Source of the DNA: Spirochaetes bacterium ADurb.Bin110
GTDB lineage: Bacteria; Spirochaetota; Spirochaetia; Treponematales; Rectinemataceae
NCBI GenBank assembly: GCA_002070755.1
Contig: MWDY01000137.1
Location: 1 to 9,185 of the forward strand
DNA: 9,185 nucleotides
Direction: 5' to 3'
Shown here: positions 1 through 7,096 of the stretch, in pieces
Layout of the letters: the number at the start of each line of letters is the position of its first letter
How positions within the stretch are numbered: position 1 is the stretch's first letter
Notes under the pieces: generated by a model
What the model saw: only the letters and a program-made list of their open reading frames with translations
Databases searched by the model: none
What the model was told of the DNA's origin: nothing
Position numbers and translations under genes: made by a program

Positions 1-16
1 ACCATCCGTTGGGTTG

Positions 17-33
17 TGAAATGACCCATTTCA
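17..33. promoter_or_regulatory. Perfect 7-bp inverted repeat in the mod leader
   Basis: The bases TGAAATG, ACC, CATTTCA form a perfect 7-bp inverted repeat with a 3-base loop. It ends 15 bases before the chosen mod start and just upstream of the Shine-Dalgarno-like GAGG at 37-40. A second, overlapping pairing (GGGT at 11-14 with ACCC at 24-27) would exclude it. It could be an operator for a repressor or a leader hairpin that limits mod translation. Only 48 bases of upstream sequence are present, so the promoter cannot be placed. Confidence 0.4.
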
Positions 34-48
34 TGAGAGGATATGAAC

Positions 49-3000
49 ATGAATCAGAAATATGAAAAACTGAAAAATCTTTTGCAGGAACTTTTCCAGC
101 TCGATCAACCAGACCTCGACTTTGGCATCTACCGAATCATGCACGCAAAGAGCGCAGAAGTGATGAAGTTCCTTGATGAGGACCTTTTGCCGCAGGTTGA
201 GGCAGCCTTTGCTCAGTATAAGACTGCTGATAAAAGCGAGCTTGAGGCTCAGTATAGGCGCGCCATCGAGCAGGCAAAAGAACTCGGTTTTTCCAATCCG
301 GAGGAAGCGCCCAAGGTCAAAGAGCTTAAAGAGAAGCTCGACACTGTTGCGGTAGACACGGGTGCGCTCGAGAGCGAGGTGTACGACCATCTTTATAGCT
401 TTTTCAGGCGCTACTATTCCGAAGGTGATTTTCTTTCCAAGCGTGTCTACAAACCCGGTGTATACGCCATCCCGTACGAAGGCGAAGAGGTCAAGCTCTA
501 TTGGGCCAATTACGATCAATACTATATTAAAACGAGCGAGTATTTGCGGGACTATGCGTTCAGGTTGCGTCCAGAGAATACGGTTAATCCGATGCGCGTG
601 CATTTTAAGCTCGTCGATGCCGCGGAGGGCGAGCACGATAATGTAAAAGAAGTGCAGGGCAAAGAACGAAAGTTCAAACTGGCTCTGGACAGGCCTGTAT
701 CGATCGAGTCCGGCGAGCTTGTCATCCATTTTACCTACGAACCAGCTCAAGAAAAGCAAAAGGACTTGAACGCCGCCACCGAAGCGGCGATTCTGGCATT
801 GGATGATCCCGCAGTTGTTACATGGATAGAGCTGCTCGGGCGCAAGTATCGCCGCGCGGATGGTACGGAGTCCGACAATACCTGGTTGCGCATCCATCTC
901 GACCGCTACACCGCGCGCAACACCTTTGACTATTTCATTCACAAGGACCTCAAGGCTTTCCTTAGCCGCGAGCTCGATTTCTATATCAAGAACGAAGTGA
1001 TGCACCTGGACGATATCGAGAGCGAGAGTGCGCCCAAAGTAGAGCAGTATCTTTCCAAGATCAAGGTAATCCGCACCATCGCAGGAAAAATTATCGATTT
1101 TCTTGCGCAGCTTGAGGACTTTCAGAAGAAGCTGTGGCTCAAAAAGAAATTCGTTACCGAAACGAGCTGGTGTGTGCGCGTCGGTATTGTCCCCAAAGAA
1201 TTCTATCCTGAAATTGCTGCGAACGAGGCGCAGTGGGAAGAATGGAAGGCTCTGCATGGTCTGGAAGGAGAGGTCTTTGCGTCGAAAGGTGGCGATTTAT
1301 TCACATCGCAAGCTGTGCCTGGCACGGTTGAATTCTTGTCGGCCTATCCAACTTTGATGATCGACACGTGCCATTTCAGCGCCGGTTTTACCGCACGCCT
1401 TCTCGATGCGTTGGACGACATCGATGAGAAAACTGATGGCGTCCTCGTCCACAGCGAGAACTTTCAAGCGCTGAACCTGATGCAGCGCAGGTATCGCGAG
1501 AAGATAAAGTGCGTATATATCGATCCACCGTACAATACAGATAGTGGTGATTTTCTTTATAAAGATGATTATCAGCATTCTACATGGTTAAGTATGATGA
1601 ATGACAGATTGTGTATAGTGGCTCCTATTTTGAGACCTGATACCCTTGCTTTCATTCATATAGACGAAAGAGAGCAGACAAGGCTCGATATGCTAATTCA
1701 ACAGTTGTTCGGGGCAGATAATTTATTGGGTCCTTTTGTATGGATTGCAAGAGTAGGAAAGGCAGTAACAGAAAGAGTACTTCAGGTCAAACATGAGTAC
1801 GTAATGTGCGCTCGTGTTTCAGATAAGGGAAGGTTGGAACTTGTAAAAACTGATGTTGCAAACTGTCGCTATAAAGACGAAAGGGGCGGATATGACCGTG
1901 AGCAATTGCGGCAATGGGGTGGCCAGCATGATCGAAGAGAGGACCGTCCAACGCTCTATTTCCCTATCCCAACTCCCTTTGGTATTGATGTTTTTCCAAG
2001 GAGGCCAGATGGATCAGATGGCCGTTGGCGTGCTAGTCGTGAGCAGGTGGCAAAAATGCTTGAAGCGGGTGATTTGGATTTTGTCCAAGACAGTAAAACA
2101 GCCGAGATAACAGTTTATCGTAAAATACGTGAAGGTACAGTTACCATATCGGCCCCTTCAAACATACTAGATAATTGTGGGACATCAACTACTGCGACAA
2201 AGGAAATTAAGGGTTTATTTTTCGATAAAACGTTTAATACAGCAAAACCAATAGGGTTAGCTAAACGAATTTTTCAGTTAATTCCAGACAATCTGAATGC
2301 AGCGATATTAGACTACTTTGCTGGTTCCGGCACTACCGGCCACGCGGTCATCAATCTCAACCGTGAAGATGGGGGCAAACGCAAGTTCATCCTGGTCGAG
2401 ATGGCGGACTATTTCGATACGGTGCTGCTGCCTCGACTTAAGAAGGTAACCTTTACCCCGGAGTGGAAAGATGGCAAGCCAAAGCGTCTCGCCACCACAG
2501 AAGAAGCTGAGCGCAGCCCGCGCGTGTTCAAGGTGATCCGTCTCGAATCGTATGAGGACACGCTCAACAACTTGGAATTGCAGCGGACACCAGAGCAGGA
2601 AGACGCGCTTTTTTCTACTGAGGCACAAGGGCCTGGCAACTTGAAAGAGCAATACATGTTGAATTACATGCTCGATGTTGAATCGCGGGGTAGCCAGTCG
2701 CTCCTCAATATCGATGCGTTCAAAGACCCGCTTTCGTATACGCTCAAAGTAAAGCGCCCCGGTTCCGACGAAAGCCAGGATACTACCGTTGATCTCATGG
2801 AGACCTTTAACTGGCTCATTGGGCTCACTGTAAAGGAAATGTCTGCGCCGCAGCGCTTCGATGCTTCATTCGAGCGCGATAGCGAAGGTAGGCTCAGACT
2901 GAAAGATTGGCTCCGCCCCGTACAAAATGGACGGTGGTGGATCCGCACCATCCGAGGCATTCTGCCTGACGATAACCAAGAGGCACTTGTTATCTGGCGT

Positions 3001-3213
3001 AACCTTCCTGGCACTCCAGAAGAAGACAACCTCATCCTCGACGAATGGTTCAAGAAGTCCGATTACTCCACTAAAGAAAAGCTTCCAAACTACATCTATG
3101 TGAATGGCACCAACAACCTCGAGAACATTCGCCTGCCCGACACCACCTGGAAGGTCCGCCTCATCGAGGAAGACTTTATGAAGCTGATGTTCGAGGAAGA
3201 GGAGCGGCTGTGA
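49..3213 (+). CDS. mod: Type III-like adenine-specific DNA methyltransferase (Mod subunit)
   Basis: This protein of about 1054 residues should transfer a methyl group from S-adenosylmethionine to N6 of adenine in a target site, protecting host DNA and giving specificity to the Res helicase/nuclease. Numbering is from ATG 49. Residues 465-497 carry [11 protein letters not shown] and the catalytic DPPYNT (D492-Y495). The AdoMet-binding motif [11 protein letters not shown] starts at D755. Catalytic motif before AdoMet motif is the beta-class order typical of type III Mod and many m6A enzymes. The region between them holds the target-recognition domain. Residues 1-440 are a helical, charged extension containing a tyrosine-rich block at about 125-164. 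Classical Mod proteins are nearer 550-650 residues, so this is a large variant. I prefer ATG 49 to ATG 43 because GAGG at 37-40 is 8 bases from ATG 49 but only 2 from ATG 43. The res gene lies 5.2 kb downstream, and the stop overlaps the next ORF. Composition drops sharply between about 1510 and 2315. Confidence 0.93.
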   Translation: MNQKYEKLKNLLQELFQLDQPDLDFGIYRIMHAKSAEVMKFLDEDLLPQVEAAFAQYKTADKSELEAQYRRAIEQAKELGFSNPEEAPKVKELKEKLDTVAVDTGALESEVYDHLYSFFRRYYSEGDFLSKRVYKPGVYAIPYEGEEVKLYWANYDQYYIKTSEYLRDYAFRLRPENTVNPMRVHFKLVDAAEGEHDNVKEVQGKERKFKLALDRPVSIESGELVIHFTYEPAQEKQKDLNAATEAAILALDDPAVVTWIELLGRKYRRADGTESDNTWLRIHLDRYTARNTFDYFIHKDLKAFLSRELDFYIKNEVMHLDDIESESAPKVEQYLSKIKVIRTIAGKIIDFLAQLEDFQKKLWLKKKFVTETSWCVRVGIVPKEFYPEIAANEAQWEEWKALHGLEGEVFASKGGDLFTSQAVPGTVEFLSAYPTLMIDTCHFSAGFTARLLDALDDIDEKTDGVLVHSENFQALNLMQRRYREKIKCVYIDPPYNTDSGDFLYKDDYQHSTWLSMMNDRLCIVAPILRPDTLAFIHIDEREQTRLDMLIQQLFGADNLLGPFVWIARVGKAVTERVLQVKHEYVMCARVSDKGRLELVKTDVANCRYKDERGGYDREQLRQWGGQHDRREDRPTLYFPIPTPFGIDVFPRRPDGSDGRWRASREQVAKMLEAGDLDFVQDSKTAEITVYRKIREGTVTISAPSNILDNCGTSTTATKEIKGLFFDKTFNTAKPIGLAKRIFQLIPDNLNAAILDYFAGSGTTGHAVINLNREDGGKRKFILVEMADYFDTVLLPRLKKVTFTPEWKDGKPKRLATTEEAERSPRVFKVIRLESYEDTLNNLELQRTPEQEDALFSTEAQGPGNLKEQYMLNYMLDVESRGSQSLLNIDAFKDPLSYTLKVKRPGSDESQDTTVDLMETFNWLIGLTVKEMSAPQRFDASFERDSEGRLRLKDWLRPVQNGRWWIRTIRGILPDDNQEALVIWRNLPGTPEEDNLILDEWFKKSDYSTKEKLPNYIYVNGTNNLENIRLPDTTWKVRLIEEDFMKLMFEEEERL

Positions 3214-3536
3214 TGCAAGCGAGATATCGCGTGGGCAAACTTACTTCACACGACAGTGACTGGCAAAGACTTATTTATGTCTTGGCATTGGTGGTTGTTT
3301 TTGTCGACCTTTATACCGAGCAATTTGCAACGCCCTACGATGATTACTCATTGCAGAAGTTTGCGTATAGGATGGCTTTTACAAAGTATACTACATTGAT
3401 CCTTGGAAGTAATTTGATAAAATACAATGGGAAACTGAATTATGGCGGGAAACGCAAATCTAGCAATGAGTCATATAATGCCAGATTGGCAGTCAGTGCT
3501 TGGTCCAAAGTAATTGGACACATAGAGTTATTTTGA
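3213..3536 (+). CDS. Small unrecognised protein translationally coupled to mod
   Basis: A 107-codon ORF begins at an ATG whose A is the last base of the mod TGA stop, an arrangement that favours translational coupling. GTG at 3210 is an alternative start. I do not recognise the product. Residues near 20-35 form a strongly hydrophobic run (LIYVLALVVVFVDLY), either one membrane segment or a buried helix. The C-terminal half is basic and polar, with KRKSSN. There is no catalytic motif I can name. The first 50 bases resemble mod in composition and the rest is AT-rich. The ORF may therefore be an intact accessory gene or the 5' end of an older gene joined to foreign sequence. The next gene starts 12 bases after its stop with a good ribosome binding site, which supports an operon. 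Confidence 0.55.
   Translation: MQARYRVGKLTSHDSDWQRLIYVLALVVVFVDLYTEQFATPYDDYSLQKFAYRMAFTKYTTLILGSNLIKYNGKLNYGGKRKSSNESYNARLAVSAWSKVIGHIELF
3396..3423 (+). promoter_or_regulatory. Possible internal promoter ahead of the Mrr-like gene
   Basis: TTGATC (3396-3401) is followed after 16 bases by TAAAAT (3418-3423), which matches the -10 consensus at five of six positions. It lies inside the small ORF and could give the Mrr-like and dNTPase genes transcription independent of mod. AT-rich sequence produces such matches by chance, so this is weak. Confidence 0.22.
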
Positions 3537-3548
3537 TGGGGAAAGCTC

Positions 3549-3698
3549 ATGTCACTGCCCTATGAGATTAGAAACCAAATGATCCAATGTTTTGGAACTT
3601 GTTTCTATTATAAAGATTCGATGGAAGCATTTCTTGTTTTTGCTGGGGTACCAAAATCCTTAGTACAAAAATACAAGAATCTGTATAAATTCACCTGA
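3549..3698 (+). pseudogene. N-terminal fragment of the Mrr-like endonuclease gene (ends at premature TGA)
   Basis: ATG 3549 follows GGGGA (3538-3542) at 6-base spacing and opens a 49-codon frame ending at TGA 3696-3698. The product starts MSLPYEIRNQ and continues with a helical region containing DSMEAFL and GVPKSL. From memory, this is the usual N-terminus of a longer Mrr-like restriction endonuclease family in which this segment runs straight into the part encoded from 3711. The downstream nuclease ORF is in the same frame with only four codons between the TGA and its TTG start. A single TGG-to-TGA change would explain the split. If translated alone it is a short helical domain without a nuclease centre. 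The strong ribosome binding site here belongs to the full-length gene. Confidence 0.6.
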
Positions 3699-3710
3699 AT
3701 AAAGGCGATC

Positions 3711-4436
3711 TTGAATGATCTAGATCAGATGGAAGATGGTCCAACTATTGAAAAAAGAATACTTACTGAACTATGTAAGTTAAGAAAACTGCCTGATAAT
3801 GGTGTTTCGAATACAGAGATTGCATTAAAGAATCTGAGAGAGATAAAGCTTTTAGCGATAGAGCACGATCTTTTTGTTGAAGAAGAAAGAGCGAGCGTTA
3901 TCAACAAGAAAAAGTTGGCAGCACAAAAGGCTAGGATTATTGAAGAACGCTCTTTACAATTAGAAAAACTACGTAAAGCATTCATGGACGGAATAGTTGA
4001 TCCTAACCGCCAACAAGCAGGATATTCTCTTGAAGACATTCTGGTGGAATTATTTTCTCTGTTTTGCATTGAATATAGAAAGTCTTATAAAATCAGTACA
4101 CAGCAAATCGATGGCCATTTCAAGTTTGAGTCGTTTGATTACCTGGTCGAAGCAAAATGGAGAGCAGACCTGCCGACTGAGCAAGAGATTGCTGGATTCA
4201 AAAGGAAGGTAGACACAAAGCTTGAATCAACGCGAGGCATCTTTTTTTCAATTAATGGCTTCAGACAGGAAGTGGTTGAAGCGTTTCAAGGAGGCGGAAA
4301 TATAATATTTTTTTCCGGCGAGGATTTAGTATTTATCCTTGAAGGAATGATATCCCTCGATGAAGTGTTAAGAATAAAAATAGAAAAGGCTGCACAAGAA
4401 GGAATTCCGTATTTTGAGGTTAAAAGCATGAGGTGA
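3711..4436 (+). CDS. Mrr-like restriction endonuclease, C-terminal part (PD-(D/E)XK nuclease)
   Basis: This 241-codon frame holds the catalytic domain of a type IV (Mrr-like) restriction endonuclease, a family that cuts DNA, often modified DNA. Residues 15-100 are helical and charged, probably coiled. The nuclease core follows: D134 in QIDGHF, then E147 and K149 in LVEAKWR, the D...ExK triad of the PD-(D/E)XK fold. After these comes RGIFFSINGF, a typical strand of Mrr-like cores. The core therefore looks intact. The start is uncertain. TTG 3711 has AAAGG (3701-3705) at 5-base spacing, while ATG 3729 has no obvious ribosome binding site. It is in frame with the fragment at 3549-3698, separated by one TGA. 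It may be a silent remnant, or a shorter nuclease made by reinitiation. The composition is AT-rich, like the dNTPase gene that follows after 86 bases. Confidence 0.72.
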   Translation: MNDLDQMEDGPTIEKRILTELCKLRKLPDNGVSNTEIALKNLREIKLLAIEHDLFVEEERASVINKKKLAAQKARIIEERSLQLEKLRKAFMDGIVDPNRQQAGYSLEDILVELFSLFCIEYRKSYKISTQQIDGHFKFESFDYLVEAKWRADLPTEQEIAGFKRKVDTKLESTRGIFFSINGFRQEVVEAFQGGGNIIFFSGEDLVFILEGMISLDEVLRIKIEKAAQEGIPYFEVKSMR

Positions 4437-4522
4437 AAGACTTCGATTGGCAGTCTATTAAATTTATTTTGCAGGTGCCATAATTTTATTGTAGAAAGGT
4501 TTTAGACAAAAGGAGATTTATC

Positions 4523-5632
4523 GTGAAGAATCCACTTCCCAACGATGTTTATGTTTCTAGAACAAGAATCAAGGAGCCAGATGTCAGAGGGGATTATTAC
4601 AGAGATCAAACTGCGATAATTCATTCAATGCCTTTTCGTAGGCTTAAGCATAAAACACAAGTATTTTTTTCGCCTGATAACGACCATGTTTGTACCAGAA
4701 TAGAACATGTTATGCATGTGGCTACTATTGCAACAACTATATGCAAAGGCCTTGAAAAAGCGGGTTGGGAGCTTAACGAGGAATTGGCTGGTGCTATAGG
4801 GCTTGGTCATGATTTAGGTCATGCTCCTTTTGGTCATGCAGGGGAAGAAGCAATAAGCATGAAACTAGGTAAAAAGGACGCCTTTATGCATGAGATCAAT
4901 AGCTATAGAGTCGTTGAATACTTGGCGAACAATGGAAATGGGCTAAATTTGACCTATGCCGTGAAAGATGGAATCATATGTCATAATGGAGAAGAGTTTG
5001 AAAAGCAATTGGAACCAAGGAAGCAACAAGTTCATTTGGATGACATAAAGGATAAGTCCTATTTTCCATGTACATATGAAGGTTGTATTGTCAGATTGTC
5101 GGATAAAATCGCCTATTTGGGTAGAGATATCGAAGATGCCATAATTTCTGGCTTGATAAAAAAATCCGACATTCCAGAAGATATTGTTAGGTTCCTTGGA
5201 GACACCAACGGCGAAATCATCAATACTCTTGTGCTGGATGTAATTGAAACTAGTATCAAAGAGAATAAGATAGCACTGTCAGATGATAAATATAATTTGG
5301 TTAATGAATTAAAAGAGTTCAATTACAAAAGAATATATAGTCACGAAAGAATAGAAGAATATAAGACGATGTGTGAAAATGGGATAATGAGACTTTTTGA
5401 GTATCTAACTGAATTGTACTGTAAATTTGGAAAGGATTTTAGAAAGTATAGAAACTCGAAAATGAAGTTAGATCAAGCATTTGGGAAGTATATAGAAAAG
5501 ATGAATGAGTTCTATATGAGAGAAGAAAATATACCGAATCAGATTATTACTGATTATATAGGAGGTATGACAGATAACTTTGCATTAGAGTGTCTATACC
5601 AGATTACAATACCAAGGCCGTTAGAGTATTAA
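4523..5632 (+). CDS. HD-domain deoxynucleoside triphosphate triphosphohydrolase (dGTPase family)
   Basis: The 369-residue protein belongs to the dGTPase family, which hydrolyses dGTP or other dNTPs to the deoxynucleoside and triphosphate. Its metal ligands are visible: H62 in RIEHVMH, H96-D97 in GLGHDLGHAPFGH, and D194 in RLSDKIAYLGRDIEDA. H154 in ICHNGE is a further conserved position. The N-terminal PFRRLKHKTQVF is also typical. The length fits the shorter family members, and no extra domain is seen. The start is GTG 4523, with AGGAG at 4511-4515 and 7-base spacing. Some dGTPases protect bacteria by depleting dNTPs during phage infection, and placement inside an RM locus suggests that role here rather than housekeeping, which is inference. 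The gene is clearly AT-rich (one 60-base row has 19 G or C), unlike the AlbA/HATPase gene downstream, which points to separate origins. Which dNTP it prefers cannot be read from the sequence. Confidence 0.9.
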   Translation: MKNPLPNDVYVSRTRIKEPDVRGDYYRDQTAIIHSMPFRRLKHKTQVFFSPDNDHVCTRIEHVMHVATIATTICKGLEKAGWELNEELAGAIGLGHDLGHAPFGHAGEEAISMKLGKKDAFMHEINSYRVVEYLANNGNGLNLTYAVKDGIICHNGEEFEKQLEPRKQQVHLDDIKDKSYFPCTYEGCIVRLSDKIAYLGRDIEDAIISGLIKKSDIPEDIVRFLGDTNGEIINTLVLDVIETSIKENKIALSDDKYNLVNELKEFNYKRIYSHERIEEYKTMCENGIMRLFEYLTELYCKFGKDFRKYRNSKMKLDQAFGKYIEKMNEFYMREENIPNQIITDYIGGMTDNFALECLYQITIPRPLEY

Positions 5633-5647
5633 GAACATTTTGTTCTT
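5631..5647. promoter_or_regulatory. Perfect inverted repeat at the end of the dNTPase gene
   Basis: AAGAACA, TTT, TGTTCTT is a perfect 7-bp inverted repeat with a 3-base loop. It begins inside the dNTPase stop codon and touches the -35 element of the promoter proposed for the next gene. It is too AT-rich and lacks the T-run of a strong intrinsic terminator. An operator or a weak terminator are both possible. Confidence 0.35.
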
Positions 5648-5673
5648 TAGATAAATCGTGGTTTTTATATTAT
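5646..5673 (+). promoter_or_regulatory. Putative sigma-70-like promoter for the AlbA/HATPase gene
   Basis: TTTAGA (5646-5651), a 16-base spacer and TATTAT (5668-5673) make a plausible promoter. The expected transcript start, near 5680, lies downstream of the ATG at 5678. That supports GTG 5705 as the real start of the gene. Confidence 0.35.
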
Positions 5674-5690
5674 TAATATGGCATTATCTA

Positions 5691-5695
5691 GGAGG
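5691..5695 (+). promoter_or_regulatory. Strong ribosome binding site (GGAGG) that decides the start
   Basis: GGAGG is a perfect Shine-Dalgarno core placed 9 bases before GTG 5705. It lies downstream of ATG 5678, which has only AT-rich sequence before it. TTG 5699 is too close at 3 bases. The motif therefore selects GTG 5705. Confidence 0.7.
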
Positions 5696-5704
5696 AAATT
5701 GCAG

Positions 5705-6955
5705 GTGCTCAATACCAAGTCCGAATTGCTCGAAAAAATCCGCCTCGGAGAAGATAGCTTCTTCGAACTCAAGGAAGTGCGCTTCGCCGGGGATAAAATC
5801 CGCGGTCCATCGCAGAACGATATCGCGGATGAATTAGCGGCGTTTGCCAATAGTAGGGGAGGCGTCAGTCTCTTCGGTGTCGATGATAGTACGCGTGATA
5901 TTGTTGGGATTCCGCTCGATAAGCTCGATGCGGTAGAAGCCTTTGTCCGGCAAGCAAGCGAGGATTCGATCAAACCGCCGCTTGCCCCAGTGATTGAGAG
6001 GCTCACCTTGCCCAATAGCTCGGGCCAAGAAATGCCTGTCCTGCGCGTCGAAGTACCGCCCAGCCTTTTTGTGCACCAAAGCCCAGGAGGATACTTTTAT
6101 CGGGTTGGTGCGTCGAAACGCCCTATTCCTCCCGACCAACTTGCTCGCCTCTTTCAACAGCGCAGCCAATCGCGGATTATTCGGTTCGACGAATCCCCTG
6201 TGCCCAATGCACATCTGGATGACCTCAAAGAATCTTTGTGGCAGCGCTTTGCACCTTTGGAGAGCTCCGAACCAGCTGAAACGCTCCTCAAGAAATTGGG
6301 TATGGCGGCCGAAGACATTCAGGGAGTAATAAGACCCAGCGTTGCAGGCGTGCTCATGGCGTGTGAAGAGCCTGATCGGTTTTTGCCACATGCATTTATT
6401 CAGGCAGTCTTTTATAGAGGGACTACTGTCAATCCACAGGATACTGCGCCATACCAAATCGATGCCGCGGATCTCAAAGGGCCTTTGGATGAGCAAATCT
6501 TTACAGCCTGCAATTTCGTCAAGAGGAATATGTCCGTCAAAGCCTGGAAGAAAGAAGGCTTAGGTCGCATCGACCTGCCTCAATACGATATGATGGCAGT
6601 TTTCGAGGCAGTTACCAACGCGGTGGCCCATCGGGATTATTCCATGGCAGGCAGTAAAATACGCCTCCGAATGTTCGACGATAGGCTCGAAATCTATTCT
6701 CCTGGCATGTTGCCCAACACCATGACGCCCGATAGCCTCGCGTACCGCCAAGCGTCGCGCAACGAGACTATCACGAGCCTCCTTGCGCGCTGTCCTGCTA
6801 AGGGCGATTGGACTCATCGCAGCCACATCATGGACAAGCGCGGAGAAGGTGTACCATTGATCTTATCGAGGAGCGAAGGACTTTCCGGGCGTAAGCCAGA
6901 GTATCGGCTCATCGATGACAGCGAGTTGCTCTTGACCATCTATGCCGCCGAATAA
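5705..6955 (+). CDS. AlbA_2 (Schlafen-like) DNA-binding and HATPase domain protein
   Basis: This 416-residue protein joins two known domains, with numbering from GTG 5705. Residues 12-120 form an AlbA_2/Schlafen-like domain: FFELKEV near 19-25 and ELAAFANSRGGVSLFGVDD at 43-61. The C-terminal part is a GHKL-type ATP-binding domain: FEAVTNAVAHRDY at 300-312 (N305 the expected Mg-ATP ligand), DRLEIYSPG near 326-334, and a glycine motif in KRGEGVPLI. Such proteins are often labelled RecG-like or transcriptional regulators but lack helicase motifs. Their biochemical activity is poorly defined, and they recur near RM and other defence genes. Many relatives are longer and end in a winged helix. This one stops shortly after the ATPase domain. 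It could regulate the locus or act as its own defence component. Composition is GC-richer than the dNTPase gene before it (one 60-base row has 36 G or C), so it may belong to the older RM backbone. Starting at ATG 5678 would add nine residues. Confidence 0.85.
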   Translation: MLNTKSELLEKIRLGEDSFFELKEVRFAGDKIRGPSQNDIADELAAFANSRGGVSLFGVDDSTRDIVGIPLDKLDAVEAFVRQASEDSIKPPLAPVIERLTLPNSSGQEMPVLRVEVPPSLFVHQSPGGYFYRVGASKRPIPPDQLARLFQQRSQSRIIRFDESPVPNAHLDDLKESLWQRFAPLESSEPAETLLKKLGMAAEDIQGVIRPSVAGVLMACEEPDRFLPHAFIQAVFYRGTTVNPQDTAPYQIDAADLKGPLDEQIFTACNFVKRNMSVKAWKKEGLGRIDLPQYDMMAVFEAVTNAVAHRDYSMAGSKIRLRMFDDRLEIYSPGMLPNTMTPDSLAYRQASRNETITSLLARCPAKGDWTHRSHIMDKRGEGVPLILSRSEGLSGRKPEYRLIDDSELLLTIYAAE

Positions 6956-6985
6956 GCTATATCCTGATCGCACATGCCTAATCAG

Positions 6986-6997
6986 CAAGTATACTTG
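6986..6997. repeat. 12-bp perfect palindrome in the convergent gap
   Basis: CAAGTATACTTG is fully self-complementary. It lies in the 141-base gap (6956-7096) between two genes that converge. With no loop it is a poor terminator hairpin but a possible protein-binding site. No G/C-rich stem with a T-run was found in this gap, and I see no other convincing element in it. Confidence 0.3.
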
Positions 6998-7096
6998 TCA
7001 TATGCTCCTATTTTGAGGGTGTGTGCAGAGCTCTTGTGCATCTATTTTCTTAGCGGCGCATTCGAGTCGATCAAAGCGAAAACTATCTCGACACCC

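Noticed and set aside
31..1257. Long open frame (408 codons) on the minus strand inside mod
   Set aside because: It lies entirely antisense to a strongly recognisable methyltransferase gene. Its translation shows no domain, and long antisense frames are common opposite GC-moderate coding sequence.
1621..1634. 14-base direct repeat shared with 7004-7017 (gctcctattttgag)
   Set aside because: One match of this length between two places in 9 kb is not surprising by chance, and neither copy has flanking repeat structure or element boundaries.
3696..3698. TGA read as a sense codon (recoded genetic code) or programmed readthrough
   Set aside because: mod, the small ORF and the Mrr-like frame all end in TGA, and the other genes contain no internal TGA. 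No selenocysteine-type hairpin was evident, so a nonsense mutation is simpler.
3707..3726. Three GATC sites in 20 bases around the TTG start of the nuclease fragment
   Set aside because: It could suggest Dam-sensitive control, but there is no dam gene here and no sign of a regulator site. Small clusters like this arise by chance.
4437..4522. Possible promoter (TTGCAG, then TAGAAA) before the dNTPase gene
   Set aside because: The -35 matches consensus at only three of six positions in a very AT-rich stretch. The 86-base gap is compatible with read-through from the upstream genes.
5834..6496. 220-codon minus-strand open frame inside the AlbA/HATPase gene
   Set aside because: It is antisense to a gene with clear motifs. 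It has no recognisable domain and no ribosome binding site that I could see.
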